Origin: Spirochaetaceae bacterium | Lineage (GTDB): Bacteria > Spirochaetota > Spirochaetia > SZUA-6 > Fen-1364 | Direction: 5' to 3' | Assembly (NCBI GenBank): GCA_003170115.1 | Contig: PMZS01000102.1 | Span: 484 to 8,679 of the forward strand | DNA: 8,196 nt | Shown: in pieces, positions 1 through 6,278 of the stretch | Numbering within the stretch: the first letter of the stretch is position 1 | How the letters are laid out: each line of letters opens with the position of its first letter | Position numbers and translations under genes: made by a program | The notes under the pieces: generated by a model | Told to the model about the DNA's origin: nothing | What the model saw: the letters and a program-made list of their open reading frames with translations, nothing else | Databases searched by the model: none

Positions 1-2
1 TC

Positions 3-1037
3 GAGCCGGGGCATTTCCGGTTCCAGTGCCACGGAGAAGAGGTCCTCCACCTGGAAATCTCCCTGGGCTACCAGCACCGTGGCGTGGAGAGCCTTCTCAC
101 TGGCGGTCCGGACAAGCGTTCGATCCATTTCACCGAGACTCTCGCGGGAGACACCACGATCGGGCACGCCACCGCCTTCTGCGAATTGCTCGAAGGGCTG
201 AGCGGCACGGAGGCGCCCCCGCGGGCACAGGCGATTCGTGCCATCGCGCTGGAACTGGAGCGCGCCGCCAACCACGTGGGGGATCTCGGCGCCCTTGCGG
301 GTGATGTCGGATTCCTCCCCACCGCTTCGTGGTGCGGCAGGGTGAGGGGCGACGTGCTGAACGTGACGGCCATGCTCTGCGGGAACAGGTTCGGCCGCGG
401 CCTGGTGAAACCCGGGGGTGTGGGAACATACATGGACGAACGGATGGAGGGAGCCCTCGCGGATCGTGTGAAGACCTGCGCCCGGGACGCATCCGGTGCG
501 ATCGACCTGCTGTGGAAGACCCCGTCCGTGCTCGCACGTTTCGAAGGAACCGGCACCGTGACAGCGGAAACCGCACGGGCAATCGGCCTGACGGGTCCGG
601 CGGCGCGAGCGAGCGGAGTGGACCACGACGTCCGTCGCGACCATCCCTCCGGCATCTGGCGATTCACGCATGTCCCGGTCTTTACCTGGCGTACGGGTGA
701 CGTGTTTGCGCGTGCGTATGTTCGCGGGCTGGAGCTCCAGCGCTCACTTGCATTCATCCAGGACCAGCTTGCCTCGCTCCCCGCGGGGGACGTGCGCGTT
801 CCCGTCCGACCGCCGGCCCGTGGCGCGTTCGCCCTCGCCGCGGTCGAGGGCTGGCGCGGCGCCATCTGCCACGCCGCGGTGACCGACCGGCGCGGAAAGT
901 TCTCGCGCTACAAGGTTGTGGACCCCTCGTTTCGAAACTGGTTCGGGCTCGCGCTGGCCATGCGGGGCCAGCAGATCTCCGATTTCCCGCTCTGCAACAA
1001 GAGCTTCAACCTCTCCTATTGCGGGCACGACCTGTGA
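3..1037 (+). CDS. Ehr-type (Ni-Fe-site-less) hydrogenase/complex I large subunit, 5'-truncated
   Basis: This is the C-terminal 344 residues of a protein of the HyfG/HycE/NuoD family, open at the left edge; codons are in frame from base 3, upstream of the first internal GTG. In complex I and group 4 hydrogenases this subunit sits in the peripheral arm and holds the quinone or Ni-Fe site. Family marks seen are GYQHRGVE (residues 22-29), PDKRSIHF just after it, the helix ending in ELERAANHVGDLGAL, and a C-terminal DFPLCNKSFNLSY stretch. The first hydrogenase motif (ERICGIC) reads ETLAGDT at 45-51, so both Cys are replaced (Ala48, Thr51). The last motif (DPCxxC) reads NLSYCG, giving Ser338 and Gly341. 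All four metal ligands are therefore absent, as known for Ehr complexes, so H2 chemistry is unlikely. The missing N-terminus may include a NuoC-like domain. The stop overlaps the ribosome binding site of the next gene, so the two are co-transcribed. Family confidence is high; physiological role is inferred. Confidence 0.88.
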   Translation, partial: EPGHFRFQCHGEEVLHLEISLGYQHRGVESLLTGGPDKRSIHFTETLAGDTTIGHATAFCELLEGLSGTEAPPRAQAIRAIALELERAANHVGDLGALAGDVGFLPTASWCGRVRGDVLNVTAMLCGNRFGRGLVKPGGVGTYMDERMEGALADRVKTCARDASGAIDLLWKTPSVLARFEGTGTVTAETARAIGLTGPAARASGVDHDVRRDHPSGIWRFTHVPVFTWRTGDVFARAYVRGLELQRSLAFIQDQLASLPAGDVRVPVRPPARGAFALAAVEGWRGAICHAAVTDRRGKFSRYKVVDPSFRNWFGLALAMRGQQISDFPLCNKSFNLSYCGHDL

Positions 1038-1043
1038 GGAGGG
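1036..1043 (+). promoter_or_regulatory. Ribosome binding site of the small-subunit gene
   Basis: GAGGAGGG lies 4 nt before the ATG at 1048 and overlaps the TGA stop (1035-1037) of the large-subunit gene. It fixes the start at 1048. The reading frame stays open upstream to an ATG at 916, but that extension lies inside the large-subunit gene and has no comparable site. Confidence 0.8.
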
Positions 1044-1047
1044 AAGC

Positions 1048-1836
1048 ATGCTGAGGATCATTCGGGAAAGGTTGAGGCAAAAGTACCGCACCACGGGCTA
1101 CCCCGCGGGGGCGTCGCCCGCGCTGCCGGACCGGTTCCTCGGGGCTCCCGTGCTCCCGACCCAACCCTGCCCCGCCGGCTGTCGTGAATGCATCGATGCG
1201 TGTCCCGCGGACGCGCTCTCGCTGAGCGCGGCCTCACGTCTGACGTTGGACCTGGGGCGATGCGTGTTCCGCGGTGAATGCACCGCACAATGTCCGCGGA
1301 AAATCCTCTCCTTCTCCCGCGACTACCGCATGTCAGTGCGAAAACGGGAGCACTTCGTCATCGGCCCTCAAAAGCTACGCCTTGCCGAGTCCCTCGGCGA
1401 CGAGCTGCGGCGTCACCTGGGAAGGGCGTTGAGGCTGCGGCAGGTCAGCGCCGGCGGGTGCAATGCCTGCGAAGCGGACGCGAATGTGCTCACCACGGTG
1501 GGATGGGACATCGGAAGATTCGGGATCCAGTTCGTTGCATCACCGCGGCATGCGGACGGTCTCCTGGTCACGGGACCAGTCACGACGAACATGCGCTCTG
1601 CACTGGAGAAGACCTACGAAGCAGTGCCGGAGCCCAGGATCGTGATCGCCTCAGGGGCGTGCGCAATCTCGGGCGGCATCTACCGCGAATCGCCTTCAGC
1701 ATGCGGCGGAGTGGCGGGAATACTTCCCGTGGACCTCTTTGTCCCGGGGTGCCCACCGCATCCTCTCACGCTCCTCGATGGGCTGCTCAGGCTGATCGGC
1801 AGGACCGGACGCTATTCCGAGATCACTCCGTCGTAG
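1048..1836 (+). CDS. Ferredoxin-NuoB/HycG fusion, small subunit of Ehr-type complex
   Basis: A 262-residue electron-transfer subunit of the HycG/HyfI/NuoB family with an N-terminal ferredoxin domain. In related complexes it carries the [4Fe-4S] cluster that hands electrons to the large-subunit site. Residues 38-90 hold the ferredoxin motifs: C41, C45, C48 and C52-Pro, then C72, C78 and C82-Pro. The second motif lacks its middle Cys (Arg75). Residues 130-255 are the NuoB-like domain: GGCNACEAD (C138, C141), GACAISGG (C205) and VPGCPPHP (C235) give all four ligands of the proximal cluster. The CxxC spacing is hydrogenase-like rather than the CC pair of NuoB. No membrane segment or signal peptide is visible, fitting a cytoplasmic peripheral arm. 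It lies 10 nt downstream of the large subunit and appears to be the last gene of that operon, since the next gene is a defence gene 145 nt away. Ehr assignment rests on its partner. Confidence 0.88.
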   Translation: MLRIIRERLRQKYRTTGYPAGASPALPDRFLGAPVLPTQPCPAGCRECIDACPADALSLSAASRLTLDLGRCVFRGECTAQCPRKILSFSRDYRMSVRKREHFVIGPQKLRLAESLGDELRRHLGRALRLRQVSAGGCNACEADANVLTTVGWDIGRFGIQFVASPRHADGLLVTGPVTTNMRSALEKTYEAVPEPRIVIASGACAISGGIYRESPSACGGVAGILPVDLFVPGCPPHPLTLLDGLLRLIGRTGRYSEITPS

Positions 1837-1936
1837 AGCACCGAGCACGGTCCCAGCGCGCTGGCAGTCCGCAGGTACAGGCGGAAGCAGCCCGATCGAG
1901 CGAGAAGCCGTTGCCTTTCGCAACCGCGAGGAGGCA

Positions 1937-1945
1937 TGCTAAACT
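1937..1945 (+). promoter_or_regulatory. Candidate extended -10 promoter element for the defence operon
   Basis: TGC followed by TAAACT matches an extended -10 box (TGn plus 4 of 6 bases of TATAAT). It lies in the only intergenic gap before the methyltransferase gene and would start transcription near 1952, leaving about 30 nt of leader with the ribosome binding site inside it. No good -35 box at normal spacing is visible; TTGCCT at 1911-1916 is too far upstream (23 nt). This is a weak match based on position and sequence only. Confidence 0.3.
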
Positions 1946-1967
1946 GCAAACGAGCTCACATGTGATT

Positions 1968-1974
1968 GAGGGAA
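1968..1974 (+). promoter_or_regulatory. Ribosome binding site of the methyltransferase gene
   Basis: GAGGGAA lies 7 nt before the ATG at 1982. It supports that start over the out-of-frame ATG at 1977. The protein then opens with a lysine-rich MAKKKNQKQ stretch. Confidence 0.6.
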
Positions 1975-1981
1975 CGATGCG

Positions 1982-4900
1982 ATGGCAAAAAAGAAGAATC
2001 AAAAGCAGCCAGCCGACGAAAATATCCTTGATTACCGCCATAAGAGCGTCTCCCGGCTGAACATACCTCCTGCCGGGCTGGCGGCACGCGGAAAAATCGC
2101 CAAGGAAAGGCAGCTCAAGTTTGCCTACAACCCGCATCTCGCCCCAGTACTTCGGTTCGACGCCGAAGGAAAGGCTGATCGGATTCGCGATCTTCTCAAC
2201 CAGGCGGGAAAGCGCACGCTGGAGCCCGACGAGCTGAAACTCCTGATGGAAGCATTCCGCAATCACGAGCCATGGCTTGAATGGGCAGGCAAGCGGGAAC
2301 AGCAGTGGTGCGTCGCTGACCCCGTTGCCTTGCACATACACGAGCGCATCTCCACCCAGGCGATCCTGCGCGTCGTTCGCCGCGAAGACGTCCAGCGCGA
2401 CCTCTTTGCCGATCCCGAGCAGGAATATCGTGAGGCGGTCCAATTCTACAAGCACTCAATGGACTGGACCAATCGGATGATTCTTGGCGATTCCCTGGCC
2501 GTCATGGCTTCTCTTTCGCGCCGCGAAGCCCTTGCCGGAAAGGTTCAGATGATTTACATGGACCCTCCCTACGGAATCAAGTACTCCAGCAACTTCCAGC
2601 CCGAGGTAGGCCGTCGCGACGTGAAGGAGAAAGACGATGACCTCACGCGCGAGCCTGAAATGGTCAAGGCGTACCGTGACACCTGGACTCTTGGCGTGCA
2701 CTCATATCTGTCCTACCTGCGGGACAGGCTGCTGCTCTGTAAGGAGCTGCTCGCAGATTCGGGGAGCATTTTCGTACAGATAAGCGATGAGAACTTGCAT
2801 AGAGTTCGGTCCCTGGTTGAAGAAGTATTTGGCTACAAGAACTATTGCGGCCTTATTCATTTCGCGAAAACTACGAGTGCTTCTTCTGAGCTTCTTCCTT
2901 CAGTCACAGATTATTTGATTTGGTTTGCCAAGGACTTTGAAAGCATCAAATACAGAGACTTGTTCATATCCGAAACGGGCAGCAATCGAGACGATTCCGA
3001 CTTTGATTATGTTGAGTTGCCCAATCTATCACTTGAGAAAAGATCGGTGGTTGGGGAGCTATCTGGACGCCTAGTGACGCTTGATGATTCTTCTTCGCAG
3101 GGTGAAACAAAAGGAGGATCGCAAAGCCTCGAATTCCAAGGTCGTATTTTCAGGCCCACACCGGGACGTCACTATTCTCAGAAGGTTCCAGAAGGAATGA
3201 ACAGACTTGCCAGCGCAAGTCTCCTGGTTGAAAAAGGAGAACGCGCTTTCATAAAGAAGTATGCTGATCAGGATAGTGTTTCCCGCTATTCTTCTGTTTG
3301 GGATGACACGAGAATGGGTGGATTTCGTAGGAAGCCAGAAAAGCTCTATGTAGTCCAAACAGCAGAGAAGGTCATTGAGCGCTGCCTCCTTATGACCACC
3401 GACCCAGGCGACCTTGTGCTCGACCCTACATGCGGCTCCGGAACAACAGCATACGTCGCGGAGCAGTGGGGCAGGCGGTGGATCACGATAGACGTAAGTC
3501 GTGTCGCCCTGGCGATTGCCCGTCAACGAGTTCTTACCGCCAAGTTCGACTACTACAAGCTCCGCCCGACAAGCGCCGCGGACGTTGAACGCAACCCCGT
3601 CGGACCATGGCTCACCGATCCCACGAGCAGGATGCAGGGCTCCTGTACTTTCGAATGCAAAACTGTTCCCCACGTAACCTTGAAAAGCATCGCTCAGAAC
3701 CAGGCCCTCGACCCAATATTTGAAAAATGGGAACCAATTCTTGGCGAGAAACTGGCTGCACTGAACAAAGCCCTTGAGAAAGCCGTTTCAAACGAGCTTC
3801 GAGCGAAACTCCTGACAAAAATGGAAGCCAAGCGGAGAAACGGGGGGAAGAAAGCTGTCACCGATGCGGATGAGCGTCGCTGGATTCTCCCCCCCAACAA
3901 TCGGGAGAAAAGGAGTTATACAACCGTCCCCAACGATCTGAACGGATGGTATGAGTGGGAGATTCCCTTCGATTCTGATCCTGATTGGCCGGTGTCGCTG
4001 CGTGAAGCGCTCACCGCTTACCGGAAGACATGGCGGGGCAAGATGGATGACGTCAATGCGTGCATTGCAGCTCGCGCTGACCAGGAGGAGCTTGTTGATC
4101 AGCCCTTCATCCAAAGGGAAATCTTGAGGGTGTCAGGGCCTTTTACGATGGAAGGCATCATCCCGGCAGAGGAGAGCATCGACGATGAAGAGCCCGAGGA
4201 ATCGCCCATCCAAGGAGCACCGGATCAACTTGAGACTTTCGAAGCAGATGGGGCATCGATCCGATCGGAGGCACAGAACACGGAGGCATATCTCGACAGA
4301 ATGATCAGACTCCTCCGTGCGGATGGAGTCATGTTCCCCCACAATAAGGCAAAGAAATTCACCTCGCTGGAAGCACTGGCCGACGGCTCTACGCTCCATG
4401 CAAAGGGAACTTGGGGGGAAGGCGAGGAGGAACGGCGCGTCGCGGTCATGTTCGGTCCGCAGTACGGCCCTCTTATTGTGCCGATGGTCGAGGAAGGAAT
4501 CCGCATGGCCGCGCGGCGGGGTTTTGATGAGCTGGTCTTTGCCGCGTTCGGATTCGATGGAGCCGCACAAGCCATTATCAGTGAAGATCCCGATCCCAAG
4601 CTGCGCATCCATATGGCCCAGATCCGCCCCGACGTAAACATGGGAGACCTGCTGAAAACCACCATTTCCAGCCAGCTATTCACCGTCTCCGGATCTCCTC
4701 GCACCAGCCTCAAAAAGCTGAAGGACGGACAGTTCATTGTGAAGATGGAGGGTGTGGATCTGTACGATCCCGTTGCCAACGCCGTGCGCTCAACGGGAGC
4801 AGAGAAGGTGGCCGCCTGGTTCCTGGACATAGACTACGACGGGCGATGCTTCTGCGTCTGCCAGGCGTTTTTCCCTGATTCCTCCGCATGGGAAAAGATA

Positions 4901-5068
4901 GGCCGGGCGCTTGGCGGGTCGCTGGACGAAAGCGCGCTGGAAAAGCTTTCCGGTACTACCTCCCTGCCATTCACCGAGGGCAGGCAGAAACGAATCGCGG
5001 TCAAAGTGATAGACCCCAGAGGGAATGAAGTGATGCGAATACATCGGCTGGATGGCGACGATGAGTGA
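1982..5068 (+). CDS. Type III Mod-like site-specific DNA adenine methyltransferase
   Basis: A 1028-residue enzyme predicted to transfer a methyl group from S-adenosylmethionine to adenine N6 at a specific site. It would protect host DNA from the restriction subunit encoded further down the operon. The order of motifs is that of the beta class. MILGDS is at 166-171, the catalytic motif IV DPPYGIKY at 194-201, helix HSYLSYLRDRLL at 240-251, a variable target-recognition region at about 270-450, motif X KPEKL at 451-455, and the SAM-binding motif I DPTCGSGTT at 481-489, followed by WITIDVSRVALAIARQR. Roughly 500 more residues follow, much longer than a classic Mod (about 600-700 in total). This tail has an acidic linker (730-740) and a last domain with RVAVMFGPQYGPL, AAWFLDIDYDGRCF and AVKVIDPRGNE. 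I recognise the tail as usual for long relatives of this enzyme but cannot give it a function. The 2821-3360 part is AT-rich compared with its flanks. The start is chosen from the GAGGGAA site 7 nt upstream. Confidence 0.9.
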   Translation: MAKKKNQKQPADENILDYRHKSVSRLNIPPAGLAARGKIAKERQLKFAYNPHLAPVLRFDAEGKADRIRDLLNQAGKRTLEPDELKLLMEAFRNHEPWLEWAGKREQQWCVADPVALHIHERISTQAILRVVRREDVQRDLFADPEQEYREAVQFYKHSMDWTNRMILGDSLAVMASLSRREALAGKVQMIYMDPPYGIKYSSNFQPEVGRRDVKEKDDDLTREPEMVKAYRDTWTLGVHSYLSYLRDRLLLCKELLADSGSIFVQISDENLHRVRSLVEEVFGYKNYCGLIHFAKTTSASSELLPSVTDYLIWFAKDFESIKYRDLFISETGSNRDDSDFDYVELPNLSLEKRSVVGELSGRLVTLDDSSSQGETKGGSQSLEFQGRIFRPTPGRHYSQKVPEGMNRLASASLLVEKGERAFIKKYADQDSVSRYSSVWDDTRMGGFRRKPEKLYVVQTAEKVIERCLLMTTDPGDLVLDPTCGSGTTAYVAEQWGRRWITIDVSRVALAIARQRVLTAKFDYYKLRPTSAADVERNPVGPWLTDPTSRMQGSCTFECKTVPHVTLKSIAQNQALDPIFEKWEPILGEKLAALNKALEKAVSNELRAKLLTKMEAKRRNGGKKAVTDADERRWILPPNNREKRSYTTVPNDLNGWYEWEIPFDSDPDWPVSLREALTAYRKTWRGKMDDVNACIAARADQEELVDQPFIQREILRVSGPFTMEGIIPAEESIDDEEPEESPIQGAPDQLETFEADGASIRSEAQNTEAYLDRMIRLLRADGVMFPHNKAKKFTSLEALADGSTLHAKGTWGEGEEERRVAVMFGPQYGPLIVPMVEEGIRMAARRGFDELVFAAFGFDGAAQAIISEDPDPKLRIHMAQIRPDVNMGDLLKTTISSQLFTVSGSPRTSLKKLKDGQFIVKMEGVDLYDPVANAVRSTGAEKVAAWFLDIDYDGRCFCVCQAFFPDSSAWEKIGRALGGSLDESALEKLSGTTSLPFTEGRQKRIAVKVIDPRGNEVMRIHRLDGDDE
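2821..3360 (+). other. AT-rich target-recognition segment of the methyltransferase gene
   Basis: A hand count gives about 45% G+C over these 540 bases, with the lowest 60-base lines at 38-42%. The flanking catalytic segments count about 57-67% in the lines checked. The block encodes residues about 280-460, between catalytic motif IV and SAM-binding motif I, where beta-class enzymes carry their target-recognition domain. Codon choice also shifts (more ATA, AGA, TTT and TTG). The simplest inference is that the specificity segment was exchanged by recombination. Confidence 0.55.
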
Positions 5069-6278
5069 CGCCGTTTTCCTCACCCATGTAAAGCTCCGCA
5101 ACTATAAGAGCATCGCTCAATGTTCGGTTCAACTCGGGCCGTTGAGCTTTCTCGTTGGCCCCAACGGAGCGGGAAAGAGCAACTTTCTTGATGCGCTGCG
5201 CCTTGTCGCGGAATCGCTGAACACATCCCTGGACAACGCTCTCCGCGAACGGGGAGGCATAGGAGAGGTGCGCAGGAGATCCGCGGGACATCCCACGCAC
5301 TTCTCCATTCAACTGGATTTTCAGCTTCCGGATGGCCGAAAAGGGGTGTATGGATTCCAGATCGGTTCCGCGAGGAACGTCGGCTTCATGGTGAGGGAAG
5401 AAGCATGCAGGATTCTCGAAGCTGACGGAGAATCCGGGGCGGTTTTCCGGATTGTCGAAGGGAAGATCAAGGATTCAAGCGAACGGGTAAATCCCCCCGC
5501 GAGCAAAGACCGCCTTTACCTGGTCGCGGCCGCGGGACTTCCGCCATTTCGGGCCCTTTATGACGCGCTGAGCCGGATGGGATTCTACAATTTCAACCCG
5601 GATGCGATTCGAGAGCTTCAATCATCAGATCCAGGACAGGTTCTTCGACGCGACGGCAGCAATCTGGCAAGCGTTCTTAATCTCATGCAAAAAGAAAATA
5701 ACGATTCGTATTTGCGGGTCGTTGCATTCCTCTCGCGCGTTGTTCCTGGAGTCGATGGCGTAAGCGCAAAGCAATTGGGAAAGAAGGAAACTCTGGAATT
5801 CCGCCAGAGGGTTGTGGAAGGCGGCGCCCCCTGGCGATTCATGGCGGAGAACATGTCAGACGGCACGTTGCGCGCTCTCGGAGTGCTCACCTCCCTGTTT
5901 CAGTCCGCGAATGGAAACAAGTCACATGTCCCTCTGGTTGGCATCGAAGAACCTGAAGTCGCAGTCCATCCCGGAGCGGCTGGTGTCCTGCGGGATGCCT
6001 TGACCTCAGCTTCCGCCGCAACCCAGGTGCTCGTCACAAGCCATAGTCCGGATCTTCTTGATGACAAGGATATCGGTCCAGAACTGATCCTGGGGGTAAC
6101 AAGCGTCAACGGGGAGACCCGCATCGGCTCTCTTGACGAGGCAGGGCGAACTGCAATCAAGGACCGTCTGTTCACTGCGGGAGAGCTCCTTCGCCAGAAC
6201 CAGCTCATACCGGGAAAAGAGAAGAAGATTGCGCAGGACAAGGACCAGCCCGACTTGTTCGGAGAATCTTCTGAATGA
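5061..6278 (+). CDS. RecF/OLD-like AAA family ATPase of the defence operon
   Basis: A 405-residue ABC-class ATPase of the SMC/RecF/OLD type (AAA_21-like). An N-terminal strand (LTHVKLRNYKSI) leads into Walker A GPNGAGKS at 33-40. The signature-like stretch is NMSDGTLRALG, with Ser266-Asp267-Gly268. Walker B is LVGIEEPE at 292-299, with catalytic Glu297, and the switch His328 is in TSHSPDLLD. All ATPase residues are present, so it should be active. Such proteins usually dimerise on ATP and control a partner nuclease; there is no Toprim domain here, but the next gene may supply one. The C-terminal tail is charged and carries QPDLF at 396-400, similar to beta-clamp-binding peptides. I prefer the ATG at 5061, with a weak GGATGG upstream, over the ATG at 5052, which lacks any site. 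Either overlaps the methyltransferase stop, and the next gene overlaps its own stop by 4 nt. Confidence 0.88.
   Translation: MSDAVFLTHVKLRNYKSIAQCSVQLGPLSFLVGPNGAGKSNFLDALRLVAESLNTSLDNALRERGGIGEVRRRSAGHPTHFSIQLDFQLPDGRKGVYGFQIGSARNVGFMVREEACRILEADGESGAVFRIVEGKIKDSSERVNPPASKDRLYLVAAAGLPPFRALYDALSRMGFYNFNPDAIRELQSSDPGQVLRRDGSNLASVLNLMQKENNDSYLRVVAFLSRVVPGVDGVSAKQLGKKETLEFRQRVVEGGAPWRFMAENMSDGTLRALGVLTSLFQSANGNKSHVPLVGIEEPEVAVHPGAAGVLRDALTSASAATQVLVTSHSPDLLDDKDIGPELILGVTSVNGETRIGSLDEAGRTAIKDRLFTAGELLRQNQLIPGKEKKIAQDKDQPDLFGESSE
6261..6266 (+). promoter_or_regulatory. Ribosome binding site of the DUF4276 gene
   Basis: GGAGAA lies 8 nt before the ATG at 6275, inside the end of the ATPase gene. 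It supports initiation at the ATG that overlaps the ATPase stop codon (ATGA), so translation is probably coupled as well as independently primed. Confidence 0.55.

Noticed and set aside
68..865. Long open frame (265 codons) on the - strand opposite the large-subunit gene
   Set aside because: It is antisense to a clear HyfG/NuoD-type protein, is Arg/Ser/Pro-rich with no recognisable motif, and is the kind of shadow expected in GC-rich DNA.
1853..1864. Palindrome CCAGCGCGCTGG as a terminator after the small-subunit gene
   Set aside because: It has no loop as a perfect palindrome and no T tract follows. It could be an operator, but nothing supports that.
1910..1924. Inverted repeat GTTGC/GCAAC with a 5-nt loop as a terminator or operator
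   Set aside because: The stem is only 5 bp, it is not extended by flanking pairs, and no T run follows; chance is likely.
1936..1965. Nine-codon leader peptide (starting MLNCKRAHM) just behind a GAGGAGG sequence
   Set aside because: The GAGGAGG is only 1 nt from the ATG, too close for normal initiation, and the ATG overlaps the candidate -10 box; there is no attenuator structure after it.
1278..2060. Open frame of 260 codons on the + strand overlapping the small subunit and the start of the methyltransferase
   Set aside because: It spans two well-supported genes in another frame, is Arg/Ser/His-rich, and has no family features.
3071..3673. Open frame of 200 codons on the - strand inside the methyltransferase gene
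   Set aside because: It lies opposite the recognition region and SAM-binding motif of a strong coding frame and shows no motif or independent start signal.
4225..4830. Open frame of 201 codons on the - strand inside the methyltransferase tail
   Set aside because: Low-complexity Ser/Pro/Arg-rich translation opposite a conserved C-terminal domain; treated as a shadow.
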